Origin: Flavipsychrobacter sp.
Lineage (GTDB): Bacteria > Bacteroidota > Bacteroidia > Chitinophagales > Chitinophagaceae
Reading direction: 5' to 3'
Assembly (NCBI GenBank): GCA_024508935.1
Contig: JANINW010000030.1
Span: 25,455 to 89,454, forward strand
DNA: 64,000 bases
Of the stretch, positions 16,484-24,618 are shown piece after piece (position 1 is the first letter of the stretch; every line of letters starts with the position of its first letter). The translations under genes were made by a program, and so were the position numbers. The notes under the pieces are model-generated. The model was not told the DNA's origin and searched no databases. It worked only from the letters and a program-made list of their open reading frames with translations.

Positions 16484-16942
16484 TTAGTCGTTATGAAGTT
16501 CGTCGAGCAGGTCACCCAGCATTTTTGCCTGTTCCTTTTTAAGGTTGGCAGCCAGGTTCTTGAATTCACGCTCAAAAGTAGGGGTTATCTCCTCCAGCAG
16601 GTCCAGGCCTTTTTGGGTAATGGATATATCTACCCTGCGTCGGTTACCGGGGCATTCGGCACGTACCACGTATTGTTTCAGCAGCAGTTTGTCTATCAGC
16701 CTCGAAACATTACTCATGCGCTGTATCATACGGTCCTGTATCTCGTAAAGGTTCATCGCATTGCCCTGCTGGCCGCGGAGAATACGCAATACATTATACT
16801 GAGGTTCGGTAACACCGTATGGTTTCAATATCTGGGTAACATTATTCTGCAGCCATACACCGGTGTACATGATATTGATCAATGCGCGGTCATGGGGATC
16901 TTTAATGGGCTTTGTTTTAAGCACTTCTTCTATCTTCGGCAT
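16484..16942 (-). CDS. MarR-family transcriptional regulator
   Basis: A winged helix-turn-helix protein of 152 residues: VTEPQYNVLRILRGQQGNAMNLYEI, recognition helix MIQRMSNVSRLIDKLLLK, and wing residues RRRVDISITQKG. MarR proteins dimerise through their terminal helices and usually respond to small phenolic or oxidising ligands. It is the first gene of a unit with xerD (10-base gap) and is divergent from aroQ. An exact TAnnTTTG box precedes it. The target and ligand are unknown. Confidence 0.88.
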   Translation of the reverse strand: MPKIEEVLKTKPIKDPHDRALINIMYTGVWLQNNVTQILKPYGVTEPQYNVLRILRGQQGNAMNLYEIQDRMIQRMSNVSRLIDKLLLKQYVVRAECPGNRRRVDISITQKGLDLLEEITPTFEREFKNLAANLKKEQAKMLGDLLDELHND

Positions 16943-16965
16943 GCTCTATAAATTAAAACAGGTTG

Positions 16966-16973
16966 CAAAAGTA
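16966..16973 (-). promoter_or_regulatory. Promoter -7 element for the marR-xerD unit
   Basis: The minus strand reads TACTTTTG, an exact TAnnTTTG box, 23 bases before the ATG at 16942. No clear -33 TTTG is seen. On the plus strand a near match (TATCTTG) lies at about the right distance from aroQ. Confidence 0.45.
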
Positions 16974-17021
16974 CGCAACCACCTTTTTATTATCTTGCTA
17001 CAAAATAAAAAAATCTCCAAG

Positions 17022-17462
17022 ATGTTGCAACTGGCAATTGTTAACGGCCCCAACCTGAACCTGGTAGGCACACGCGAAGTAGATATTTACGGTGGTCAAT
17101 CGCTGGAAGCCTATTATAAAACACTGGAAGAACAGTTCCCGCAGGTATCTTTCAGCTTTTACCAGAGCAATGTGGAGGGTGAGCTGATCAATTACCTGCA
17201 CCAGTGCAGGGGCAAAGTGCGGGGCATCATTTTCAATGGCGGCGGATATACCCATACCAGCATAGCCATTGCCGACGCCATTGCCGCTATACAAATTCCC
17301 GTAGTAGAAGTGCATATTTCCAATATACATGCGCGGGAAGAGTTCCGCCAGCATTCTTACACCGCCGCCAAAAGCGTAGGCTGCATTACGGGCCTGGGAT
17401 TAAAAGGCTATGCACTGGCCACACAATATTTTGTAGATACACTAAGCCCTGAAACCACGTAG
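17022..17462 (+). CDS. aroQ: 3-dehydroquinate dehydratase, type II
   Basis: ATG at 17022 opens a 146-residue protein, the normal length for type II dehydroquinases. It has NGPNLNLVGTREVDIYGG, containing the catalytic Tyr loop, then GIIFNGGGYTHTSIAIADAI, then EVHISNIHAREEFRQHS with the active-site His and the Arg/Glu contacts. It converts 3-dehydroquinate to 3-dehydroshikimate in aromatic amino-acid synthesis. An in-frame upstream extension to 16863 runs through the divergent MarR gene and is not real. Its end overlaps the convergent fmt gene by 21 bases. Confidence 0.95.
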   Translation: MLQLAIVNGPNLNLVGTREVDIYGGQSLEAYYKTLEEQFPQVSFSFYQSNVEGELINYLHQCRGKVRGIIFNGGGYTHTSIAIADAIAAIQIPVVEVHISNIHAREEFRQHSYTAAKSVGCITGLGLKGYALATQYFVDTLSPETT

Positions 17463-18374
17463 AAATTCGGTCACCGGCATGCGTTTTTTACCTTCCAATT
17501 GCAATTCATCCGCATACAGCCATCCATCAGTGGCGGCAAAACGCAGGTAGTTTTTACCGTCGGTATCATAGCTACCCGGTTCCTTCCCGTGGCTGGCCGA
17601 CTCATAATGCGATTGATATATTTTCAGCGTTTTGCCTTGCAGGCTGGTATAGGCCGCCGGTATGGGCGATAAGCCCCTGATAAGGTTATGAACGGCTACA
17701 ACGCTTTTATTCCAGTCTATGTGCGTATGCTCTTTAAATATTTTGGGTGCGTGTTTTAGTTCAGACTCTTCCACTTCATTTTGCGACAATTCCTTTAGCA
17801 TACCATCGGCAAAGCCCTGCACTGTAGTTACCAGCAGCTTACCGCCTTCCTCCATCAGCCTGGCATACAGGCTGCCAATATTGTCTCCGGGCAGTATGGC
17901 CACTTTGGACTGCAGCAAAATATTGCCGGTATCAATTTCATGTTTCAGTTTAAAGGTAGTTACACCCGTCTCTGTCTCTCCGTTTATGATAGCCCAGTTG
18001 ATGGGTGCAGCTCCCCTGTATTGCGGCAGCAGCGAGGCATGTACGTTTATGGTGCCCAGCGGTGGCATATTCCATACCAGCTCCGGCAGCATACGGAAAG
18101 CTACTACTATATGCAGATCTGCCTGCAAAGCACGCAATTGCTCTATAAATTCAGGATTTTTCAGTTTTTCAGGCTGCATTACCGGCAAATGATGTTCCAG
18201 CGCGTACTGCTTTACTGCCGGGGCCTGCAATTGCATACCGCGGCCGGCTGGTTTATCGGGTGCTGTCACTACGGTTACTACATTGGCACCTGCTTTTACC
18301 AGGGCGTCCAGCGAGGCTACAGCAAAATCGGGGGTGCCGAAAAAAACAATTCTCAGGTCTTTGAAAGATGGCAT
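17442..18374 (-). CDS. fmt: Methionyl-tRNA formyltransferase
   Basis: The N-terminal domain starts RIVFFGTPDFAVASLDAL. It contains the catalytic Asn-His region in TINVHASLLPQYRGAAPINWA and the catalytic Asp in KLKHEIDTGNILLQ. The C-terminal OB-like domain includes VHNLIRGLSPIPAAYT, which contacts tRNA. The 310-residue length is standard. It formylates Met-tRNA(i) with 10-formyl-THF for translation initiation. The def gene is not adjacent. The stop lies inside the 3' end of the convergent aroQ. Confidence 0.95.
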   Translation of the reverse strand: MPSFKDLRIVFFGTPDFAVASLDALVKAGANVVTVVTAPDKPAGRGMQLQAPAVKQYALEHHLPVMQPEKLKNPEFIEQLRALQADLHIVVAFRMLPELVWNMPPLGTINVHASLLPQYRGAAPINWAIINGETETGVTTFKLKHEIDTGNILLQSKVAILPGDNIGSLYARLMEEGGKLLVTTVQGFADGMLKELSQNEVEESELKHAPKIFKEHTHIDWNKSVVAVHNLIRGLSPIPAAYTSLQGKTLKIYQSHYESASHGKEPGSYDTDGKNYLRFAATDGWLYADELQLEGKKRMPVTEFLRGFRA

Positions 18375-18381
18375 AAGGCTG

Positions 18382-18389
18382 CAAAACTA
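18382..18389 (-). promoter_or_regulatory. Promoter -7 element for fmt
   Basis: The minus strand reads TAGTTTTG, an exact TAnnTTTG box, only 8 bases before the fmt ATG. A very short leader would result. No -33 TTTG is visible. Confidence 0.35.
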
Positions 18390-18469
18390 CGTTTTAAGAA
18401 CATTATAGCTAATCCATTAAACTTTAGTACTTTAAAACTGTCTATTATACTGTAATAGCCCCTGAAGCA

Positions 18470-19027
18470 ATGCCCGGAACGGCCGTAGATATAGATGATG
18501 CGCTGATACTTTCTTCTTTTAAGGATGAAAAGACGCGCGATATAGCATTCACTCAGCTGGTACGCAAGTACCAGGAGCGTCTGTACTGGCATATCCGCCG
18601 TATGGTGACCGAACACGAGGATACAAACGATATATTACAAAATGTATTTATTAAAGTATGGAAGAACCTGGCCGATTTCAGGCAGGAGGCTAATCTATAC
18701 ACCTGGATGTACCGGATAGCCACTAATGAGACACTTACCTGGATAGAACAACAGAAAAAACGCAGCTCTGTATCGCTGAGCGGCGACGAAAATATATTTG
18801 CAGACAAACTGGTGGCACAAAAAGGGTTTGATGCCAATAAACTGGAATGGAAACTGCAGCAGGCCATACAATCACTGCCTGAAAAACAACGTATTGTATT
18901 CAACCTGCGGTATTATGATGAAATGCCTTATGAAGAAATGGCCGTGGTACTGGACACGTCGGTAGGTGCACTGAAAGCATCTTACCACCATGCAGTAAAA
19001 AAGGTAGAGGCTTTTATCACCCATTAA
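18470..19027 (+). CDS. ECF RNA polymerase sigma factor
   Basis: A sigma-70 region 2 lies at about residues 25-95, with AFTQLVRKYQERLYWHIRRMV, the DTNDILQNVFIKVW box and WMYRIATNETL. Region 4 lies at about 128-180, with LQQAIQSLPEKQRIVFNLRYY, MPYEEMAVVLDTSVGALKASYHHAVKK. No extra domains are present. It heads an operon with a membrane protein (38 bases on) and a Spy-like periplasmic protein, the usual sigma/anti-sigma/effector layout for envelope stress in Bacteroidota. Confidence 0.92.
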   Translation: MPGTAVDIDDALILSSFKDEKTRDIAFTQLVRKYQERLYWHIRRMVTEHEDTNDILQNVFIKVWKNLADFRQEANLYTWMYRIATNETLTWIEQQKKRSSVSLSGDENIFADKLVAQKGFDANKLEWKLQQAIQSLPEKQRIVFNLRYYDEMPYEEMAVVLDTSVGALKASYHHAVKKVEAFITH

Positions 19028-19065
19028 TATTAAACGAACAGCAGATTTTATAGTCTAAAAGACAA

Positions 19066-19773
19066 ATGAATAACGATAACGACATACGGGAAGAACTGAA
19101 GGGATGGAACAGTCCGCTGGCGGATATGTCGCGTGCTATGCCCTATTATGTACCGCAAGGATACTTTGCGGGGCTTGATAAGGATATAATAGCAGGAGTA
19201 AAAGCTGCCGGGGCGGCTGACCCTATGCCTTTGTGGGGCAAGCAAATGCCTTATAGTGTGCCGCAGGGATATTTCAATGCCCTGCCCGATCAGTTGCTGG
19301 CAGTGGTAAATAATACGGGCCCTGCCCTGCCTTTACCCGATCAGCAATCTATGACGGTACCGGAAGGGTATTTTGAACAACTGCCGGCACAAATACTGGC
19401 GGCGGCAAAAGCAGCAGATACAGGCCGAACTACAGTAAAGCCAAAGTTCATTGAACTGCACACTTATAAATGGCGCAGCATAAAACGCCTGGCAGCAGCA
19501 GTACTTGTTTTAGGCATCGGTTTCATGACCTACCGTACCCTCGACCAGCCAAGGCCATTGAGCACAGAGCAGCAACTGGCAGCACTACCGCAGGATAGCA
19601 TCAGCCATTATGTGATGCAGCATATTGATGAATTTGACGCAGAAAGTATTGAAACTGCTATAGCCGCCAATACTAACAACAACAAACTGGATGCGAGCTC
19701 CCTCAGCGATGAAGAAATAAAACAATTTCTCGACGAAAACGGCTGGGATGCAGAAAACAGTGAAACATTATAA
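19066..19773 (+). CDS. Probable anti-sigma membrane protein with three PxGYF repeats
   Basis: The cytoplasmic N-terminal half holds three copies of one pattern: MPYYVPQGYFAGLDKDIIA, MPYSVPQGYFNALPDQLLA and MTVPEGYFEQLPAQILA, spaced about 45-55 residues apart. A single membrane segment follows (LAAAVLVLGIGFMTY, about 145-160) and then an acidic periplasmic tail ending in DEEIKQFLDENGWD. There is no HxxxCxxC zinc motif. The position after an ECF sigma gene and the topology point to an anti-sigma or sigma-associated factor that holds the sigma at the membrane. The repeats are the likely sigma-contact elements, but this is inferred. Confidence 0.65.
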   Translation: MNNDNDIREELKGWNSPLADMSRAMPYYVPQGYFAGLDKDIIAGVKAAGAADPMPLWGKQMPYSVPQGYFNALPDQLLAVVNNTGPALPLPDQQSMTVPEGYFEQLPAQILAAAKAADTGRTTVKPKFIELHTYKWRSIKRLAAAVLVLGIGFMTYRTLDQPRPLSTEQQLAALPQDSISHYVMQHIDEFDAESIETAIAANTNNNKLDASSLSDEEIKQFLDENGWDAENSETL

Positions 19774-19791
19774 CTTGCGAAGGAATAAAAA

Positions 19792-20184
19792 ATGAAAACG
19801 CGCGCATACATCTTATCATTTATACTGGTGCTGGCCACAGCATTCAGCAGCGTAGCCCAGCCGCATGGCGACCGTGTGCGGGCCTTGCGTATAGCATACA
19901 TCACCGATAAGATACATCTCAGCTCTCAGCAGTCAGAACAATTCTGGCCGCTTTACAACCGCTACCAGGACGAGATAAGGGCCATACGCAGGGATGACCG
20001 TATTGAAGACGATATTGCCATGTCTGAAGCTATTCTTGAAGTGAAGAAAAAATACAAGGTAGAATTCCTGAAAGTGATCTCGCAGGAACAGCTTACAGCT
20101 TTATACAAAGCTGAACGTGAATTTAAAGCCATGCTTATAAAACGCCTGGAAGACGGCGGCGGGCCGCAACGCACGCGGAGGTAA
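19792..20184 (+). CDS. Spy/CpxP-like small periplasmic protein
   Basis: A signal peptide (LSFILVLATAFSSVAQ) precedes an all-helical, charged mature chain. It begins RVRALRIAYITDKIHLSSQQSEQFWPLYNRYQ and includes FLKVISQEQLTALYKAEREFK, the long-helix pattern with the LS..Q..FW element seen in Spy/heavy-metal-sensor-like proteins of Bacteroidota. It probably binds misfolded proteins or membranes in the periplasm and reports envelope stress to the sigma system encoded just upstream (18 bases away). Its stop directly abuts the stop of the convergent metallo-hydrolase gene. Confidence 0.72.
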   Translation: MKTRAYILSFILVLATAFSSVAQPHGDRVRALRIAYITDKIHLSSQQSEQFWPLYNRYQDEIRAIRRDDRIEDDIAMSEAILEVKKKYKVEFLKVISQEQLTALYKAEREFKAMLIKRLEDGGGPQRTRR

Positions 20185-20931
20185 TTACAATTTCGCTACC
20201 GGCGCTTTCACATCGTGGTAAAACAGGAATTCCCAACCTTCTTTGCGCCCTTGTTCCGCATATTGTTCACGCAGCTGCATAGCTTTTTTGCCATCGTAAT
20301 CGTACTTAGCTACGTATTTCATCTTCATTTGCTTTAGCTGCGGGGCTTCATCGCCGCCAAAGAAAATCTTATCCTGCCCATCATCAATAAGATAAACAAT
20401 ATGCTGCGGACAGTGTCCGCCTGAATGCGTAAAATGTATATAACCATCTATCGTTCCCTGCTCGCCATCCAGCCACTGCACCTGCGATGAGGACAGCAAT
20501 GGTTCTATCTCTTCAGGGTGATAAGATGGGTATCCCTGCTGTAAAGCGAAATCGGCCTCGGGCCTGTAAAGGCAATAGGCAGCATTAGGAAAGGTTGTCT
20601 TCACCATACCATTGGCATCCTTATATACTACCCCACCCGAATGGTCTTTATGCAAGTGGGACAATAATACCTTGGTTACCTGTTCCGGCTCATATCCCAG
20701 CTTGCGAATATTATCATGTATCTGTAATACGCCGTCTTTGTTTGTAAAGCCAAGCCCGGTATCCAGCACCAAGAGGTCCTTACCTGTTACAATAAGGAAA
20801 GGTTGTATCTCTACCAACAGCGATCCTGTAGGACGATCAGTGAGTTCATCATTTTCCAGGTTGAAAGGAACGAACTGTTTATCATGTCCTACCGTAAAAA
20901 CACCTTCCGAAAGCGGGAATATCTTAGCCAT
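20185..20931 (-). CDS. MBL-fold metallo-hydrolase
   Basis: The zinc ligands of the metallo-beta-lactamase fold are in place: HLHKDHSGG (HxHxDH), HSGGHCPQH for the third His, and FGGDEAPQ for the bridging Asp; a C-terminal FLFYHD His follows. The chain of 248 residues has no signal peptide, so it is cytoplasmic. The overall pattern resembles lactonase/hydrolase-type members rather than RNA-processing ones, but the substrate is unknown. It lies downstream of rodA in the same direction, with its own TAnnTTTG box overlapping the rodA stop. Confidence 0.85.
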   Translation of the reverse strand: MAKIFPLSEGVFTVGHDKQFVPFNLENDELTDRPTGSLLVEIQPFLIVTGKDLLVLDTGLGFTNKDGVLQIHDNIRKLGYEPEQVTKVLLSHLHKDHSGGVVYKDANGMVKTTFPNAAYCLYRPEADFALQQGYPSYHPEEIEPLLSSSQVQWLDGEQGTIDGYIHFTHSGGHCPQHIVYLIDDGQDKIFFGGDEAPQLKQMKMKYVAKYDYDGKKAMQLREQYAEQGRKEGWEFLFYHDVKAPVAKL

Positions 20932-20938
20932 TGCGCTG

Positions 20939-20946
20939 CAAAGTTA
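20939..20946 (-). promoter_or_regulatory. Promoter -7 element overlapping the rodA stop
   Basis: The minus strand reads TAACTTTG, an exact TAnnTTTG box whose first bases are the rodA stop codon, 8 bases before the metallo-hydrolase ATG. Confidence 0.4.
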
Positions 20947-22275
20947 ACGTATCATCACACTACGGTCAGCATCGAGGCGCAGCATAATAAAAATAAGGAT
21001 ACTAAAAGACAGCAGGGACGAACCGCCATAACTGATAAGGGGTAATGTAATACCAATAACCGGCGCAAGGCCAATGGTCATGGATATATTGATGGCAAAG
21101 TGAAAAAACAATATCGACGCCACACAATAGCCATAGATGCGGCTAAAGGCCGAACGCTGCCGCTCTGCGAGGTACAATATGCGCAACATCAGCCACAGGT
21201 AAATACCGATAAGCACTGCACTACCCACAAAACCAAACTGCTCACCTATGGCGCAGAAGATAAAATCGGTATTCTGCTCCGGTACAAATTCATTTTTGGT
21301 AGAAGTGCCATTCAAAAAACCTTTGCCCCAGAAGCCACCCGAACCGATAGCAATTTTAGATTGCCACACGTTATAGTCAGATACATTACCTTTTTTCTTC
21401 GGGGCGTTTTTATCCGTAACGTTTTGGTATGCTTCCGGCACTTCCTGTCCCAGCGTGGTATATATACGCTCTATCTGGTGTTTCTGCAGCACATGCTTAA
21501 ATGCAAACGGCACCAATACCTGCGAGAATAAAATACATATACCCCAGGTGCCTATCAGCAGAATGCGCACTGTCATATCACGCTTCAGGTGAAAACGTAT
21601 CAGGTAGCCCATCACAGCCGCTATTAAAGTAATAACGCCAAATAATATCCAGCGGTCTACCAGCAAGGTGGCAAGTGTTAGGATGATAGAGGAGAACCCT
21701 ATTATCAGCACTGTATTGGGAAGACCTTCGCGGTACATCACCAGGAAGAAGCAGAAATAAACCAATGCCAGGCCCGTCTCCTTCTGCAGGATGATAAGCA
21801 CCGCAGGCCCCAATGCCAGTGCCGCACCTATCAATCTATGCTTTAGTGTATGGAAATTCGTTTCCGGTGACGACAGGAATTTAGATATGGCCAGTGATGT
21901 AAATATCTTACAAACCTCGCCCGGCTGAAACCTGATACTGCCTACCCCCAGCCAGGAATGGGAGCCTTTTACATCGACACCTGCAAATATGGTAATGATG
22001 AGCAGGAAGATACCGAATGTATAAGAGAGGTAAGCGAAAGCAGAGAATGGCTTACTATCTGTAAGTACAATGATAAGCCCTACGAACAAAGAGATACACA
22101 ACCATATGAACTGGCGCATATGGCTTTTACTCATCATAAAAATACTCGGGTCGCTGGCGCGGTATTCTACCGAAAACACCGAAATCATCCCTATAAAAAC
22201 GAGAGCTATGTAGAGGAATAATGTTACCCCATCTAACCTGCTGAAAATTGATTTATTTGTTGTGCCGGTACTCAC
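20944..22275 (-). CDS. rodA: Rod-shape SEDS peptidoglycan glycosyltransferase RodA
   Basis: A polytopic protein with about ten membrane segments and the SEDS signatures: QSKIAIGSGGFWGKGFLNGT, FVPEQNTDFIFCAIGEQFG and the late PLISYGGSSLLSF. It starts with GTG three bases after the mrdA stop, so the two are translationally coupled. It polymerises lipid II glycan strands for side-wall growth together with PBP2. The region between segments 7 and 8 is longer than in E. coli RodA (HQIERIYTTLGQEV, DKNAPKKKGNVSDYN), as is usual for Bacteroidota. Confidence 0.93.
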   Translation of the reverse strand: MSTGTTNKSIFSRLDGVTLFLYIALVFIGMISVFSVEYRASDPSIFMMSKSHMRQFIWLCISLFVGLIIVLTDSKPFSAFAYLSYTFGIFLLIITIFAGVDVKGSHSWLGVGSIRFQPGEVCKIFTSLAISKFLSSPETNFHTLKHRLIGAALALGPAVLIILQKETGLALVYFCFFLVMYREGLPNTVLIIGFSSIILTLATLLVDRWILFGVITLIAAVMGYLIRFHLKRDMTVRILLIGTWGICILFSQVLVPFAFKHVLQKHQIERIYTTLGQEVPEAYQNVTDKNAPKKKGNVSDYNVWQSKIAIGSGGFWGKGFLNGTSTKNEFVPEQNTDFIFCAIGEQFGFVGSAVLIGIYLWLMLRILYLAERQRSAFSRIYGYCVASILFFHFAINISMTIGLAPVIGITLPLISYGGSSLLSFSILIFIMLRLDADRSVMIR

Positions 22276-22278
22276 AGC

Positions 22279-24306
22279 TTATTTATTCTTTTTGCTTAAA
22301 TAGGTTCTTCTCAGCCACCTGGTTATCATTATAGAATCCTGTGCATGTGTCGTACTGTCTTCAATACGTTTCAATTCAGCCTTGCGCTGCATCCTCAACT
22401 GGTCCTTCAATCTGCGGGCAGAATCTATAATGTAAGTATACTTACTGATCAGGTTGGCATTGTACATTTTTTCTTCCAGGTATTTACGCTTGGATGAAAT
22501 ACTGTCTTTCAGGTATTTTTCCATCATAAGACTGGCTACAGGACCTGCCCATGTGGCACCATAACCCGCATTCTCTACAATTACCGCAATGGCGATTTTA
22601 GGGTCTTGCCGCGGAGCGAAGGCTACGAAAACAGAGTGGTTTTGCATTTTCATAGCCTGCCCGTTCACTACTGCTTTGTTTTCTACCGTCCCGGTTTTAG
22701 CACAGATGTCTATACCATCCAGCTTGGCTACCGTACCCGTACCATGGTCTACCACATCCTGCATACCCTGCGCAATAATATTGAAGGTAGTATCAGGGAT
22801 ATGGGTCACATTATGTCTTTGCAGGTATGGGTTCAGTAAAGTGTCTTTAGGGTTATTGCCTATTGACTTCACAAAATGCGGGGTGTAATAATAGCCTTTG
22901 TTGGCTATGATACACATGGCGTTGGCCAGTTGCATCGGCGTCAGTGCTATTTCTCCCTGTCCCATACCCACAAACAGCATGGTACAGGAGTTCCAGCTAC
23001 CGTTGTACATTTTGTTATACGTATTGGTGTCCGGCAGCAATCCGCCTTTTTCAAAAGGTATATCTACACCTGTAGGGTGACCAAAGCCAAAATCCCAGCA
23101 GTATTTATGCCATACCTCTACCCCGTTCTTCACGCCGCCAAACTTCTTAGAATCTATGGTAAGCCTGAAAATGTGCACGAAATAGGAGTTGCAGGAATTG
23201 GCCAATGCCAGCCTAAGGTTGGCTGCGTGACCACCGCCGGAGTGGGTACAGCCTATCCGTTTGCCGCAGGCATAATACCCCCCACTGCACGGATAACCGA
23301 ACGAAGGCGTTATAGCACCTACGTCCAGCGCTACAAGACCGGTCATTGGCTTCATGGCCGACCCCGGCTGGTAGGTGGCCTGTGTGGCATGGTTCAATAA
23401 AGGCAGGGCTGCGTCGCGGTACAGTTTGGCAAAATTGCGGGTACGGTCCTTACCCCTCAGCAGGTTAGGGTCGTAGCTGGGGGCACTTACCATAGCCAAT
23501 ATACCACCGGTTTTGGGGTCTATAGCTACTACACTACCTATTTTATTGGCCATCAGCTTTTCACCATACTCCTGCAGCGCGGCATCAAGGTATAACTGCA
23601 AAGGACGCCCTGCTACGGCAGGTGTGTCTAATGTACCCCGCTTGTACGGATCACGCGGACGGTTGAAATTATCCCGCTCCAGGAAGTGCACACCGCGTTG
23701 TCCCCTCAGAACTTCTTCGTATTGGTTCTCCAGCCCCTGCAGGCCTACGTAGTCGCCCTGCACGTATGATGCATAACGGTCCCTTTTCAGCATATCGGGA
23801 GATACCTCGCCGATATACCCCAGCAAATGCGCGCCGCTGGTATTAGGATAAGTGCGTATAAAACGCTCGGTAAGCTCAAAACCGGGGAACATATACATAT
23901 TCTCCTGGAAGCGGGCTGTTTGGGCCGGGGTAAGCTCCTCTATCAAGGCACCTTTGCGCATAGGCCCGTTTTTGATGCGGATCTTATCCAGCATCTTTTC
24001 AAAAGCAGGAATATCAATACCCAGTACATTGCATAGCTGGGCGGTATCCAGGTTCTTATTCACATCCTTGGGGGTCACCATCAGGTCGTACACCACCTGG
24101 TTGTACAGCATTACCTTTCCCTTGCGGTCATAAATAACACCCCTGGGCGGGTACACCACTTTACGATAAATAGCTATATCATTAGCCATTATCTTATACT
24201 TATCCTCGAAATTCTGGAGAAAAAAAAGCCTGGTCAATATCACCGCTGCGATACCGATAAAAATAAACTTGATGACGAACTGGCGCGGGTTTGCCGCAAA
24301 TGACAT
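22279..24306 (-). CDS. mrdA: Penicillin-binding protein 2 (MrdA), transpeptidase of the elongasome
   Basis: One N-terminal membrane anchor (about 10-28) precedes the pedestal domain (YPPRGVIYDRKGKVMLYNQ). The transpeptidase domain has the catalytic Ser in the SxxK motif of YQPGSAMKPMTGL, the SxN motif in NSCNSYFVHIF and the KTG box in DICAKTGTVENKA. It crosslinks peptidoglycan in lateral wall synthesis. The 675-residue length includes a basic C-terminal extension after YLKDSISSKRKYLEEK. It is first in the mrdA-rodA operon. The usual mreBCD genes are not in the window on this side. Confidence 0.95.
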   Translation of the reverse strand: MSFAANPRQFVIKFIFIGIAAVILTRLFFLQNFEDKYKIMANDIAIYRKVVYPPRGVIYDRKGKVMLYNQVVYDLMVTPKDVNKNLDTAQLCNVLGIDIPAFEKMLDKIRIKNGPMRKGALIEELTPAQTARFQENMYMFPGFELTERFIRTYPNTSGAHLLGYIGEVSPDMLKRDRYASYVQGDYVGLQGLENQYEEVLRGQRGVHFLERDNFNRPRDPYKRGTLDTPAVAGRPLQLYLDAALQEYGEKLMANKIGSVVAIDPKTGGILAMVSAPSYDPNLLRGKDRTRNFAKLYRDAALPLLNHATQATYQPGSAMKPMTGLVALDVGAITPSFGYPCSGGYYACGKRIGCTHSGGGHAANLRLALANSCNSYFVHIFRLTIDSKKFGGVKNGVEVWHKYCWDFGFGHPTGVDIPFEKGGLLPDTNTYNKMYNGSWNSCTMLFVGMGQGEIALTPMQLANAMCIIANKGYYYTPHFVKSIGNNPKDTLLNPYLQRHNVTHIPDTTFNIIAQGMQDVVDHGTGTVAKLDGIDICAKTGTVENKAVVNGQAMKMQNHSVFVAFAPRQDPKIAIAVIVENAGYGATWAGPVASLMMEKYLKDSISSKRKYLEEKMYNANLISKYTYIIDSARRLKDQLRMQRKAELKRIEDSTTHAQDSIMITRWLRRTYLSKKNK

Positions 24307-24338
24307 GATATACCTCTTATTAAATAGCTGACAGGCTG

Positions 24339-24346
24339 CAAACCTA
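24339..24346 (-). promoter_or_regulatory. Promoter -7 element of the mrdA-rodA operon
   Basis: The minus strand reads TAGGTTTG, an exact TAnnTTTG box, 32 bases before the mrdA ATG. Confidence 0.5.
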
Positions 24347-24443
24347 ACTGAAAAACACGGATTAATTATGTGCTGAATGGTAGCGTGGCGTTAAAATTAT
24401 CCCCGTATGTGATTTATTCTGAAAAATTATTTGTGTAAAAAGT

Positions 24444-24474
24444 TTTGCCTTTTTCGAAAGGAAATATACCTTTG
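24444..24474 (+). promoter_or_regulatory. Bacteroidota-type promoter of tRNA-Gln
   Basis: TTTG at 24444-24447, exactly 19 bases, then TACCTTTG at 24467-24474, an exact TTTG-N19-TAnnTTTG arrangement. Transcription would start about 10-15 bases before the tRNA. Confidence 0.8.
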
Positions 24475-24494
24475 CCATCCCAAAAAACACCAAT

Positions 24495-24565
24495 AGTCCG
24501 ATGGTGTAAAGGTAGCACAACTGATTTTGGTTCAGTTAGTCTAGGTTCGAATCCTGGTCGGACTA
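24495..24565 (+). tRNA. trnQ: tRNA-Gln (anticodon TTG)
   Basis: The 7-bp acceptor stem (24495-24501 with 24558-24564) is perfect and is followed by discriminator A. U8 is present, the anticodon loop reads TTTTGGT giving anticodon TTG, and the T-loop is TTCGAAT. The CCA end is not encoded. It has its own promoter and terminator. Confidence 0.95.
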
Positions 24566-24566
24566 C

Positions 24567-24605
24567 AATAAGGATAGCGTAATTGCTATCCTTATTTGTT
24601 TTATT
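24567..24605 (+). terminator. Intrinsic terminator of tRNA-Gln
   Basis: Twelve-base arms (24567-24578 and 24585-24596) are perfectly complementary around a 6-base loop and are followed by TGTTTTATTTTT. Confidence 0.85.
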
Positions 24606-24618
24606 TTTGGCCGCGAAA

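Noticed and set aside
16863-17021. Extended N-terminus of aroQ
   Set aside because: It would run through the divergent MarR gene and its promoter; ATG 17022 gives the standard length.
22876-23400. Plus-strand frame opposite mrdA
   Set aside because: It lies inside a fully conserved PBP2 gene and has no protein-family features.
24494-24494. tRNA-Gln beginning one base earlier with discriminator C
   Set aside because: Placing the acceptor stem at 24495-24501 puts U8 in register and makes the discriminator A; the earlier reading was off by one.
24583-24618. TTG start for the glycosyltransferase
   Set aside because: It lies inside the tRNA-Gln terminator; ATG 24619 begins just before the first core strand.
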